9,429 nucleotides of DNA from OCS116 cluster bacterium. Its GTDB lineage: Bacteria; Pseudomonadota; Alphaproteobacteria; Rhizobiales; OSC116. Positions 1 through 7,511 of this stretch are shown in pieces (within the stretch, counting starts at the first letter, position 1; each line of letters begins with the position of its first letter). A program made the position numbers and the translations under genes. Where the stretch lies: assembly GCA_002402005.2 (NCBI GenBank), contig NVUS02000314.1, forward strand, positions 1 to 9,429, written 5' to 3'. The notes below the pieces were generated by a model, which worked only from the letters and a program-made list of their open reading frames with translations, had not been told where the DNA came from and did not search any database.

Positions 1-410
1 CGCGAAACTTTGCCCCATGTGCTTTCGTCTTCTGGGTCAATTGGGCCCGTGTTATGCTGCACTTGTTGTGGGGCAGCTTGCACACCGGCTTCTTCGCTAT
101 TTGTATCACTTTCATGCACGGTTTCGGCATCTGACATGTCATATTCTTCAACATCAGTTGGGGCTTGTGACAGCTCAACATGTGACAATTGAGCGGTTAC
201 GGCTTCGCGCAGGCGATCCAGCATAATTTCAAACAGGCTAAACGCTTCGGTTTTATATTCGTTGAGCGGATCGCGCTGGCCGTAGCCGCGCAAGCCAACG
301 CCTTGGCGTAGATGATCGAGCGTTAACAAATGTTCGCGCCAGAGGCCATCTAGAGTTTGTAGCAAAACACTGCGCTCAACTTGACGCATAATGTCTGGTG
401 AAATGCGGGT
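1..410 (-). CDS. secA: SecA C-terminal part in the shifted frame; cut by the left window edge
   Basis: Reading the minus strand from 410 down to 3 gives 136 codons without a stop. They begin TRISPDIMRQVERSVLLQT and include the helical-wing motif DGLWREHLLTLDHLRQG, then GLRGYGQRDPLNEYKTEAF and an acidic, low-complexity linker ending ESTWGKVS. This is the normal C-terminal quarter of SecA. The terminal zinc-binding SEC-C motif (CxCxSGxxxxxC) would lie beyond base 1. Adding these codons to the 743 good residues upstream gives about 880, consistent with the roughly 900-residue family length. The frame differs from the main part by one skipped base (411) or an equivalent two-base deletion. A GTG (411-413) and an ATG (387-389) exist in this frame, but a separate gene starting here is unlikely. 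It is best read as one secA gene with an indel. Confidence 0.9.
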
Positions 411-2640
411 CACGTGCGGCCATATCTTCATCTGAGGCTTTGACGATGCGTTCAGTAATTTCTTCATCGGCAATGCCTTCTTCGGCAGCCCAGTCTTTTA
501 ACGGCAAGCTGATGTTGAAGGTGGCGGTGATTTTATTGCTCAGACCCTCGATGTCCCATTGTTCTGCGTAGGCATTTTCTGGAATATGTTGTTTGACAAA
601 ATCATCAATCACATCATGGCGCATATCCAGAATGGTTTCGTTAATGGCTTCATCTTCCATCAATTCCAAACGCTGTTCGAAAATCACTTTACGTTGATCA
701 TTCATCACATCGTCAAATTTGAGTAGGTTTTTACGAATGTCAAAATTGTGGGCTTCAACTTTTTTCTGGGCGTTTTCGAGGGCTTTGTTAATCCACGGAT
801 GGACGATGGCTTCGCCTTCGTCTAGGCCCAAACGTTTGAGCATATTGTCCATACGGTCGGCCATGAAAATGCGCATTAAATCATCTTCTAGTGACACAAA
901 AAACTTACTGTGACCCGGATCGCCCTGACGGCCAGAACGGCCGCGCAATTGGTTGTCGATGCGGCGGCTTTCGTGGCGTTCGGCAGACAGCACAAATAGG
1001 CCGCCTTTGTCGATAACTTCGATTTTTTCGGCTTTAATTTCGGCGGTGAGTTTTTCGATTGCCGCGTCGCGTTTTTCGCCGGGTTCGATATCACCTAATT
1101 CTTGGTCGATGCGCATGGTTAAATTGCCGCCAAGTTGAATGTCAGTACCACGACCAGCCATATTGGTGGCGATGGTGATGGCATTTAAGCGGCCGGCATT
1201 GGCCACAATCAGCGCTTCTTGCTGATGATGGCGGGCGTTGAGCACATTATGTTTGACTTTGGCTTCGGTCAGCATTTCTGAAATGATTTCAGAAGCTTGA
1301 ATCGAGCCTGTGCCAACCAAAACCGGTTGGCCGGTCTTTAAACATTCTTGAACTTGCAAAACAATGGCGGTATTTTTTTCGGCTCTTGTGCGGTAAACTT
1401 GGTCATCATCGTCAATACGTTTGACATCGACATTGGTCGGCACATCGACCACATCCAATTTATAAATGTCGCTAAATTCTTCGGCTTCGGTTAAGGCCGT
1501 GCCGGTCATTCCAGATAGCTTGCTATACAGCCGGAAATAATTTTGGAAGGTGACCGAAGCCAGAGTCTGGCTTTCGGGTTGAATGGTCACTTGCTCTTTG
1601 GCTTCAATGGCTTGATGTAAGCCTTCGCCATAGCGGCGGCCATCCATAACCCGGCCAGTGAATTCATCGATGATTTGCACTTCATCATCACGCACAATAT
1701 ATTCTTTGTCTTTTTCGAACAATTTATGGGCGCGTAGCGCTTGCATCACATGATGAATCAACGAAATGTTGACGCTGTCATAAAATGTAGTTTCGCCATC
1801 CATCAAGTTTTGCTCGATGAGGATTTGTTCAATATGCTCGTTGCCTTGCTCGGTGAGGTTGACTGATTTGGCTTTTTCGTCAACTTCGAAATCTTCTTCA
1901 ATCAGCAACGGCATTAATTTATCGATGGTGACGTAAAGATCGGATTTATCATCCAATGGACCGGAGATAATTAACGGGGTTCTGGCTTCATCGATGAGGA
2001 TTGAATCAACTTCATCGACGATGGCGAAGTGATGGCCGCGTTGAGCCATGGCGTCCATATGATATTTCATATTGTCGCGCAGGTAATCGAAACCCAGTTC
2101 GTTATTGGTGGCATAAACAATGTCGCGGTTGTAAACGTCTTTACGCTCATTGTCATCCATACCGCCAACAATAGCACCAACGCTCAGGCCTAAAAATTCG
2201 TAAATTTCGCCCATCCACTCGCTGTCACGTTTGGCCAGATAATCGTTAACCGTAACCACATGCACGCCTTTGTCATCAAGGGCATTTAGGTAGGCGGCTA
2301 GGGTGGCGACTAGGGTTTTGCCTTCGCCGGTGCGCATTTCGGTAATTTTACCGTGATGCAAAATCATGCCGCCCATAAGTTGTACATCAAAATGGCGTAA
2401 GCCCAATGTGCGGATGGAAGCTTCACGCACCATGGCAAACGCTTGGGGCAATAGGTCATCTAATTTTGCGCCGGCGGCGACTTTGGCTTTGAGCTCTATT
2501 GTGGTGGTTTTAAATTGCTCGTCAGAATAGGCTTTAATCTCATCTTCCAGCGCATTGACCTGCGTGACAAGTGGCTGTAGAGCTTTGATTTTGCGATCAT
2601 TCGCATTGCCAAAAATTTTCGTTATTACTGAACCAAGCAT
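376..2640 (-). CDS. secA: Protein translocase ATPase SecA, main part (frameshifted near its 3' end)
   Basis: SecA is the ATPase motor that pushes unfolded preproteins through the SecYEG channel; it works at the cytoplasmic face of the inner membrane. Seen here: Walker A GEGKT at residues 105-109, the Walker B/DEAD-like stretch starting DEVDSILIDEAR at 209, TGTALTEAEEF at 380, NMAGRGTD at 493-500 and the arginine-finger region QLRGRSGRQGDPG near 564-576, followed by the helical scaffold (HPWINKALENAQKKVEAHN). The ATG at 2640 has AAAGG (plus-strand 2650-2654) nine bases upstream, and the start MLGSVITKIFG is family-like. The frame stops at codon 755, but similarity is lost after residue 743 (MAAR), and the rest of SecA continues in another frame to the left edge. 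The last 11 residues of this frame are therefore not genuine SecA sequence. It is divergent from the parvulin gene. Identity is certain; intactness is not. Confidence 0.97.
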   Translation of the reverse strand: MLGSVITKIFGNANDRKIKALQPLVTQVNALEDEIKAYSDEQFKTTTIELKAKVAAGAKLDDLLPQAFAMVREASIRTLGLRHFDVQLMGGMILHHGKITEMRTGEGKTLVATLAAYLNALDDKGVHVVTVNDYLAKRDSEWMGEIYEFLGLSVGAIVGGMDDNERKDVYNRDIVYATNNELGFDYLRDNMKYHMDAMAQRGHHFAIVDEVDSILIDEARTPLIISGPLDDKSDLYVTIDKLMPLLIEEDFEVDEKAKSVNLTEQGNEHIEQILIEQNLMDGETTFYDSVNISLIHHVMQALRAHKLFEKDKEYIVRDDEVQIIDEFTGRVMDGRRYGEGLHQAIEAKEQVTIQPESQTLASVTFQNYFRLYSKLSGMTGTALTEAEEFSDIYKLDVVDVPTNVDVKRIDDDDQVYRTRAEKNTAIVLQVQECLKTGQPVLVGTGSIQASEIISEMLTEAKVKHNVLNARHHQQEALIVANAGRLNAITIATNMAGRGTDIQLGGNLTMRIDQELGDIEPGEKRDAAIEKLTAEIKAEKIEVIDKGGLFVLSAERHESRRIDNQLRGRSGRQGDPGHSKFFVSLEDDLMRIFMADRMDNMLKRLGLDEGEAIVHPWINKALENAQKKVEAHNFDIRKNLLKFDDVMNDQRKVIFEQRLELMEDEAINETILDMRHDVIDDFVKQHIPENAYAEQWDIEGLSNKITATFNISLPLKDWAAEEGIADEEITERIVKASDEDMAARDPHFTRHYASS

Positions 2641-2695
2641 TATATTAAACCTTTAAACATCGTATCAGCCGCTTTATCAAACACAGCCTAAAGCA

Positions 2696-2724
2696 CAAGT
2701 AAGCATCTCTCATTTACTTGTCAA
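2696..2724 (-). promoter_or_regulatory. Candidate secA -35 element overlapping a perfect 7-bp dyad
   Basis: On the minus strand a perfect TTGACA (plus-strand 2719-2724) lies about 80 bp upstream of the secA start. Seventeen bases further on, where a -10 would be expected, the sequence is TACTTG, which is a poor match. The same stretch carries an exact inverted repeat, CAAGTAA (2696-2702) and TTACTTG (2714-2720), separated by 11 bp and spanning the -35 to -10 interval. That is the geometry of an operator, but no repressor family is recognised. It could also be chance in AT-rich DNA. Confidence 0.35.
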
Positions 2725-2870
2725 TGATATGTAGCAATTTTGAGTGTATTTTATGACGATTATTTCTAAAATTAATGTGATCGGCTAGTGATTTAGGATA
2801 AAGTCGGATTCATGGTTAATTTTAAAAGGTGATTTATCAAGGATTTTAACGTATGAAATTCACCATTTTC

Positions 2871-2899
2871 TTGCCATAATAATAATTATTCTATCTAAT
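2871..2899 (+). promoter_or_regulatory. Sigma-70-type promoter for the parvulin-argJ-mutT run
   Basis: TTGCCA (2871-2876) matches the -35 consensus at five of six positions. After a 17-bp spacer, TCTAAT (2894-2899) matches the -10 consensus at five of six. Transcription would start near 2906, giving a leader of about 23-32 nt before the parvulin start codon. With tight gene spacing downstream, this promoter probably serves all three plus-strand genes. The call rests on sequence match only. Confidence 0.6.
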
Positions 2900-2928
2900 G
2901 GTGTTGGGTAGGATTTACAGAATAGAGT

Positions 2929-3891
2929 ATGAGTATTATGGGTCTGAGATTATTAAAGCCGTTGTATTTTAAAAATCGTTGGTCATTTATGGCTGCGGCT
3001 TTGCTGTGCGTTGGCATGGCGTTTGGCACCGCAAAGGCGGCCGATGAGCTGGTGATACCGCTTGACCCAAGTGAGAAATTGGTGGCCATTGTTAACGGCA
3101 TTAGCATTCGGCAATATGAGTATGACATTGCCAAACAATCGCTGCAAGAAGAGCTGACCAACCTATCCAAAGCCCAACAGCAGCAACGTATTTTACAGTT
3201 TTTGATTGATTTGAAATTAATGAGCGAAGCCGCGCGTCAAGATGGTTTTGATGAGATGATTGAATATCAGCAAAAAATTGCTTTTCTATCAGAGCAAACG
3301 CTGAACAATCTTTATTTTGTAAAAAAAGTTTTAGAGAAAATTGACGACAAAGCATTGCAGGCATTTTACGATCAAGAAATGAAAAAAATTGTACCCTCGA
3401 GTGAAACCCGCGCGCGGCATATTTTGTTTGATGATGAAGATAGCGGCAAAAAAATATTAAGTTTGCTAAATGATGGTGCTGATTTTGCCGAAATGGCCGA
3501 GCAGCATTCGACCGGCCCGACCAAAACCCAAGGTGGTGATTTGGGTTATTTTTCTGACGGCGAAATGGTGACCGAATTTTCGGCGGCAATTGCCGGTTTG
3601 AAAATTGGTGAATATACCAAAAGCTTGGTCAAAACCAAATTTGGCTATCACATTATAATGCTGGTTGATGTGCGTGAAAAGCCATTGCCAACCTTTGAAA
3701 AAATTAAAAACAGCCTTTATGGCATTTTGGTGCAAAATAAAGTTGATGAATTGAGCAGTGAATTGCGCAAATCGGCGCAGATTGAATTGTTTATTGAGCA
3801 AGAAGCTTTGGATGTGCAAAAAACCAGTGCGAATTCTGCCGAAAATAAAACGGCTGTGGTGCCGGTGAGTGATTCTACCGCTAGCAATTGA
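2929..3891 (+). CDS. Exported parvulin-type peptidyl-prolyl cis-trans isomerase (SurA/PpiC-like)
   Basis: Parvulins catalyse cis-trans isomerisation of peptide bonds before proline; exported members help fold envelope proteins. Residues 1-37 form a Sec signal peptide: basic start, hydrophobic core MAAALLCVGMAFG, cleavage likely after AKA-37. A SurA-N-like helical segment follows (LVAIVNGISIRQYEYDI at 51-67; LQFLIDLKLMSEAARQDGF at 89-107). The PPIC domain lies at about 158-250, with ETRARHILF, a GGDLGYFSDGEMVTEF strand and a FGYHIIML end. The tail of about 30 residues is Ser/Ala/Val-rich and probably disordered. There is no further membrane segment, and LLC is not a lipobox, so a soluble periplasmic protein is expected. 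The start is uncertain: ATG 2929 has no well-placed Shine-Dalgarno, while the in-frame ATG at 2938 has AGAG ten bases and GAG four bases upstream. argJ begins 15 bp downstream. Confidence 0.93.
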   Translation: MSIMGLRLLKPLYFKNRWSFMAAALLCVGMAFGTAKAADELVIPLDPSEKLVAIVNGISIRQYEYDIAKQSLQEELTNLSKAQQQQRILQFLIDLKLMSEAARQDGFDEMIEYQQKIAFLSEQTLNNLYFVKKVLEKIDDKALQAFYDQEMKKIVPSSETRARHILFDDEDSGKKILSLLNDGADFAEMAEQHSTGPTKTQGGDLGYFSDGEMVTEFSAAIAGLKIGEYTKSLVKTKFGYHIIMLVDVREKPLPTFEKIKNSLYGILVQNKVDELSSELRKSAQIELFIEQEALDVQKTSANSAENKTAVVPVSDSTASN

Positions 3892-3906
3892 TTTTATAGG
3901 ATTGAT

Positions 3907-5136
3907 ATGAAAACTTCACCGCTTGTGCCAGCTCATTTTCCGGATATGCCGAAGGTAAAAGGCCTTGAGATTAAAACCTATGAAGCGCGGGTGGTTTATA
4001 AAAACCGTGATGATTTGCTGCTGGTGCGGTTTGACCAAGGCACGCAGGTTGCTGGTGTTTTTACCAAATCTAGAACCCGTTCTGCCTCGGTGGATTGGTG
4101 CAAAAAGCATTTGGCCAGTGGTTTAGACGGCCGCTTGTTAATGGTCAATTCGGGCAATAGCAATGCGTTTACCGGGGCGGCGGGCGAGCGTAGTGTGACG
4201 GATATATTGGCGCATTTGGCGGCCAAATTTAACATTAAAGCGGATGAGATTTACACCAGTTCGACAGGGGTGATTGGGCAATTATTGTCGGGTCAAGACC
4301 TGCTTAATGTGGTGGACGCTGATGCGGTATCTAAGGTTGACAATGCGTATGTTGCAGCAGCCAATGCGATTAAAACTACTGATACATTTGCGAAATATGC
4401 CACCAAAAGTGTGAGCATTGATGGTGCGGCGGTGACCATTAACATTATCGCCAAAGGTAGCGGCATGATTGCGCCGGATATGGCGACTATGTTGAGCTAT
4501 GCTTTTACCGATGCGAACATTAGCCAGAACGCGTTACAAAAAATATTGAGTGTGGCGGTGGGTAAGAGTTTTAACAGCATTACGGTGGATAGTGATACAT
4601 CGACTAGTGATACGGTTTTGTTATTTGCCACCGGTGGCTCTGATGCACTGCATATTGATGATGCGGATGATACACGGTTAGCTGAATTTGTAGCAGCGAT
4701 TGATGCATTATGTTTGGAAATGGCGCAACAGATTGTCAAAGATGGTGAAGGCGCCAGCAAATTCATTACAGTGAAAATAGACGGTGCTGAAGATGACCGT
4801 GCGGCCAAAGTGATTGGTCTATCAATTGCCAATTCGCCCTTGGTGAAAACTGCGATTGCCGGTGAGGATGCCAATTGGGGCAGAATCATCATGGCGATTG
4901 GCAAATCTGGTGAAATGGCGGATCGTGACCTGATTGAAATTGCCATTGGTGGGGTGAAGATAACTCAGAATGGCCAAGTTGTTGATGGGTATGATGAGAC
5001 GCCGGTGACCCAACATATGCAAGGTCAATATGTGGATATTGAGGTTGGTCTTGGCTTGGGCGATGGTGCGGCGACAATCTATACCTGTGATTTGACCCAT
5101 GGTTATATAGAGATTAACGCTGATTACAGGTCTTAA
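3907..5136 (+). CDS. argJ: ArgJ, ornithine acetyltransferase / N-acetylglutamate synthase
   Basis: ArgJ transfers the acetyl group from N-acetylornithine to glutamate, recycling acetyl in arginine biosynthesis; bifunctional members also use acetyl-CoA. The 409-residue product has the family hallmarks: NSGNSNAFTG at 81-90, the TSSTGVIG loop at 117-124 (oxyanion-hole region), TTDTF at 157-161, and GSGMIAPDMATML around 184-196. In that last motif the precursor cleaves itself between Ala193 and Thr194, making Thr194 the catalytic nucleophile of the beta chain. The C-terminus has NWGRIIMAIGKSG and ends YIEINADYRS, as is usual. AGGA (3898-3901) sits five bases before the ATG. It is co-directional with the parvulin gene and only 1 bp from mutT, so co-transcription is likely. 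Sequence alone does not show whether it is mono- or bifunctional. Confidence 0.97.
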   Translation: MKTSPLVPAHFPDMPKVKGLEIKTYEARVVYKNRDDLLLVRFDQGTQVAGVFTKSRTRSASVDWCKKHLASGLDGRLLMVNSGNSNAFTGAAGERSVTDILAHLAAKFNIKADEIYTSSTGVIGQLLSGQDLLNVVDADAVSKVDNAYVAAANAIKTTDTFAKYATKSVSIDGAAVTINIIAKGSGMIAPDMATMLSYAFTDANISQNALQKILSVAVGKSFNSITVDSDTSTSDTVLLFATGGSDALHIDDADDTRLAEFVAAIDALCLEMAQQIVKDGEGASKFITVKIDGAEDDRAAKVIGLSIANSPLVKTAIAGEDANWGRIIMAIGKSGEMADRDLIEIAIGGVKITQNGQVVDGYDETPVTQHMQGQYVDIEVGLGLGDGAATIYTCDLTHGYIEINADYRS

Positions 5137-5137
5137 T

Positions 5138-5542
5138 ATGACAGAAATTAAACTGGTAGTGGCCTGTGCTTTGATTGACATTGATGGGCGGGTTTTGTTG
5201 CAGCAACGGCCTGAGGGCAAGGAACATGCCGGCTTGTGGGAGTTTCCCGGTGGTAAAGTTGAAGCTGGTGAAACCACAGATCAGGCGCTGATACGCGAGT
5301 TAAAAGAAGAATTGAACATTGATACAGCGGCCAATTGTTTGGCGCCGCTTAGTTTTTCGACTTATGATTATGATGGTGGGCATTTGTTGATGCCGCTATT
5401 CATCTGTCGGCGTTGGAAAGGCATTATGCAACCGATGGAAGGCCAGAGAACCAAATGGGTTAAGGCAAAAAATCTAAAAGATTATAAAATGCCGCCGGCT
5501 GACATTCCGTTTATTCCACCATTGATTGAAATCTTGCCTTAA
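5138..5542 (+). CDS. mutT: MutT-type Nudix hydrolase (8-oxo-dGTP diphosphatase)
   Basis: This 134-residue protein has the MutT family layout: a short strand segment (KLVVACALIDIDGRVLLQQRP), the LWEFPGGKVE lead-in, and a Nudix box from Gly39 to Ile61. The metal-binding core is intact (Glu45, Arg53-Glu54, Glu57-Glu58). The box's usual Gly near the end is Asn60, a conservative departure. MutT removes 8-oxo-dGTP from the nucleotide pool and so prevents A:T to C:G changes. The FPGGKVEAGE lead-in and small size favour MutT over other Nudix subfamilies, though substrate range cannot be read from sequence. The ATG follows the argJ stop by one base; ACAGG (5126-5130) inside the argJ end serves as ribosome-binding site, implying translational coupling. 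It ends one base from the convergent methyltransferase stop, with no room for a classical terminator. Confidence 0.92.
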   Translation: MTEIKLVVACALIDIDGRVLLQQRPEGKEHAGLWEFPGGKVEAGETTDQALIRELKEELNIDTAANCLAPLSFSTYDYDGGHLLMPLFICRRWKGIMQPMEGQRTKWVKAKNLKDYKMPPADIPFIPPLIEILP

Positions 5543-5543
5543 A

Positions 5544-6395
5544 TTATAGAAAATCAGCTAGATTATGCTCAGCACTGCCGGGTTTTAGGGGTTTTTGTTG
5601 GCTTTCATGCGGTGCCCAGCCGATGATGTTGATAATGTCGAATTGGGCGGTGACGCGGCCATCGGTATGGCTGAATTTCTGTTGATAAATTTCTGCAGCG
5701 CGGGCAATGATGGCGCGGGTTAATTTAGGTGTATCTTGCGGTTGATGCAGGCAATTTGTGGCGCCCATTGAGCGCAAATCCTTAATCACATCAAATATAT
5801 GATCGTAACGCACGGTGAGGCTATCCATATCGACCACCGGTAGGGCAAAGCCGGCGCGTTGCAATAGGCTGCCCATTTGTTGCACATCTATAAATGGTAA
5901 TACGCGCGGTGTTGCGCCGCCACTTAGCTCGGTTTCGGCAATCAGTAGGCTTTCGCGCAATTCGTTTAAACTTGCGCCGCCAATGAGGTTGGCGGCAAAT
6001 AAGCCATCTGGCTTAAGGACGCGTTTGATTTGCGCCAGCAAGCCGGGCAAATCATTGATGAATTGCAGGCTAAGTGACGAGGTGATGAGGTTGACCGACT
6101 GGGCTTTGAGCGGCAATATTTCGTCATCGGCCACAATGTCGGCGGCGCGGCCAGTGCTTTCGATGTTGTGGCAATTTTTAGCCACTTTATGGGCGCGTAA
6201 TAATTTTACAAAGCTGCCATTATAGCCGCCAATATGGACGGCGGTTTCGAACTCGCGGGTGATGATGCTTAAGCGATCGAGCAGATCTAGCTCGGCATTT
6301 TGCAGCAAAAACTGATTGTCTTTTAGCGCCGTAGGGCTGGATACGCGGGCTTGGGCGCGGCGTTTGGCTAATAATTTGTGATTGATAATTTGCAT
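5544..6395 (-). CDS. BioC/NDUFAF5-like class I methyltransferase-fold protein
   Basis: The product resembles the BioC-like family that includes mitochondrial NDUFAF5. Seen: the N-terminal KLLAKRRAQA segment, a Rossmann-fold region with DDEILPLKAQSVNLITSSLSLQFINDLP (motif IV area), KRVLKPDGLF, then NELRESLL, GGATPRVLPFIDV, LLQRAGFALPVVD and LTVRYDH, ending GWAPHESQQKPLKPGSAE. These late blocks are typical of the alphaproteobacterial members of the group. The SAM-binding glycine motif is degenerate: AVHIGGYNG, with His where an Asp/Glu is usual. NDUFAF5 itself hydroxylates an arginine of a complex I subunit; the role of bacterial members is unclear to me, so no gene symbol is given. Of the possible starts, ATG 6393-6395 has AGG six bases upstream and leads directly into the conserved region. 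An upstream ATG (6411-6413) and a GTG (6462-6464) would lengthen it and, for the GTG, overlap comF. Confidence 0.87.
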   Translation of the reverse strand: MQIINHKLLAKRRAQARVSSPTALKDNQFLLQNAELDLLDRLSIITREFETAVHIGGYNGSFVKLLRAHKVAKNCHNIESTGRAADIVADDEILPLKAQSVNLITSSLSLQFINDLPGLLAQIKRVLKPDGLFAANLIGGASLNELRESLLIAETELSGGATPRVLPFIDVQQMGSLLQRAGFALPVVDMDSLTVRYDHIFDVIKDLRSMGATNCLHQPQDTPKLTRAIIARAAEIYQQKFSHTDGRVTAQFDIINIIGWAPHESQQKPLKPGSAEHNLADFL

Positions 6396-6446
6396 TTTTA
6401 ACCTGACGCTCATAGAGTTAATCTTATTTAATCGTATTTTGGGCGT

Positions 6447-7181
6447 TTGACTATCCTTAATCACATTATAAATTTTTTAAACCCACCAAAATGCATGGCG
6501 TGTCATACGCATATTAGTGATCAGGTTGGTCTGTGTATGGCTTGCTGGGCGGATATGCAATTTATCCAAGCGCCGATATGTGATGTAACTGGTACGCCTT
6601 TGCCGCATGATAGTGGTGAAAATATATTGAGCTTAGAAGCGCTGAGTGACCCGCCACGTTATGACAAAGCCCGGGTGGCGCTTAAATTTAATGCGCATGC
6701 TAGGCGGTTGATTCATAAGCTGAAATATCATGACCAACAGCATATAGCGCCGTTAATGGCGAAAATGATGTTGCATGCGGCGCGGGACTTATTTGTTGAT
6801 GGCGATGCGGCGATTGTTTGCCCAGTGCCATTACACCATTGGCGCTATTTTCGGCGGCGGTTTAACCAAGCTGATTTGTTGGCGCGGCAGGTGGCGCAGC
6901 AAAGCCAAGCGGCCTATATGCCCAAATTGATTAAGCGGATAAGATCGACCAAAACTCAAGTGGGATTGACCCGTGAGGAGCGGCAAAAAAATGTGAAGGG
7001 TGCATTTGTGTTGAATGCAAAATGGGTGGAGCAAGCGCGCGGCAAAACTATTTTTATTGTTGATGATGTGATCACCACCGGGGCGACGGTCGATGAAATT
7101 GCCAGCTGTTTAAAGGCTGAAGGGCTTGCACCTGTCTATATATTAGCATTTGCTAAAATAATTCACCAAAAAGTGATTTAA
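6447..7181 (+). CDS. comF: ComF family phosphoribosyltransferase-like protein
   Basis: ComF proteins combine a short zinc-finger N-terminus with a type I phosphoribosyltransferase fold; they are needed for DNA uptake in competent bacteria, but are widespread and of uncertain biochemical role elsewhere. Visible: Cys16, Cys19, Cys30, Cys33 as a zinc knuckle, ALKFNAHARRLIHKLKYHD at 78-96, PVPLHHWRYFRRRFNQADLLARQV at 126-149, TKTQVGLTREERQKNVKGAF at 168-187, and the PRPP-binding signature FIVDDVITTGAT at 203-214. The second Cys pair found in some ComF proteins is absent, as I recall from other alphaproteobacterial members. The start must be TTG 6447: an in-frame stop lies at 6429-6431, and the first internal ATG (6489-6491) would remove Cys16. 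GGG (6441-6443) is a weak, close ribosome-binding site. A tentative promoter is CTGACG (6403-6408) with TTTAAT (6427-6432), spacer 18. It is divergent from the methyltransferase gene. Confidence 0.92.
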   Translation: MTILNHIINFLNPPKCMACHTHISDQVGLCMACWADMQFIQAPICDVTGTPLPHDSGENILSLEALSDPPRYDKARVALKFNAHARRLIHKLKYHDQQHIAPLMAKMMLHAARDLFVDGDAAIVCPVPLHHWRYFRRRFNQADLLARQVAQQSQAAYMPKLIKRIRSTKTQVGLTREERQKNVKGAFVLNAKWVEQARGKTIFIVDDVITTGATVDEIASCLKAEGLAPVYILAFAKIIHQKVI

Positions 7182-7248
7182 ATCTACTAGCAATCGTTTA
7201 TAAAAGGTCTATATAGGTTATCCCGATTGTTTTATAAGGATTAAAAAC

Positions 7249-7503
7249 ATGGCTAAAGTTGAAATTTACACCACCCCAACCTGCCCATTTTGCGTGCGCG
7301 CCAAAGCGTTGCTAAAATCTAAAAATGTTGATTTCACTGAAATTGATGTATTGTCAGATTTTAAAGTGAAAACCGCGATGATTAAACGCACGCAGGGTGC
7401 GCGTAGTGTGCCACAAATATTTATTGATAATGAGCATATTGGTGGTTGTGATGACCTTTATGCACTTGAAGCGAAAAAAGCACTTGATGTGCTGTTAAAC
7501 TAG
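7249..7503 (+). CDS. grxC: Glutaredoxin 3 (GrxC), dithiol type
   Basis: A small cytosolic thiol-disulfide oxidoreductase that uses glutathione as reductant. The 84 residues are the normal length. The active site is Cys12-Pro-Phe-Cys15 in TTPTCPFCVRAKALL; the cis-proline strand is SVPQIFID (Pro55), and the glutathione-binding GGCDDL lies at 65-70. CPFC instead of the textbook CPYC is a common conservative variant. A further Cys67 follows the GG, as in many GrxC proteins. A good AAGGA (7236-7240) lies eight bases upstream. The 67-bp gap after comF could hold its own promoter, but none is convincing. The downstream amidase gene starts 8 bp after the stop with its ribosome-binding site overlapping the grxC stop codon, so those two are very probably co-transcribed. 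Confidence 0.96.
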   Translation: MAKVEIYTTPTCPFCVRAKALLKSKNVDFTEIDVLSDFKVKTAMIKRTQGARSVPQIFIDNEHIGGCDDLYALEAKKALDVLLN

Positions 7504-7511
7504 GAGCGCCT

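Noticed and set aside
10..226. Plus-strand frames opposite the secA C-terminus
   Set aside because: They are shadows of the conserved SecA C-terminal coding sequence on the minus strand.
3001..3015. Lipoprotein signal in the parvulin (LLC in the hydrophobic core)
   Set aside because: The residue before Cys27 is Leu, which does not fit a lipobox, and a clear AKA cleavage site follows at residue 37.
6447..6472. TTGACT followed by TATAAA as a promoter inside the comF start
   Set aside because: The spacer is only 14 bp, and transcription from it would omit the first zinc-binding cysteine codon of comF.
7191..7229. Dyad CAATCG / CGATTG in the comF-grxC spacer, followed by TTTT
   Set aside because: Six base pairs across a 27-base loop is too weak for a terminator and is within chance for AT-rich spacer.
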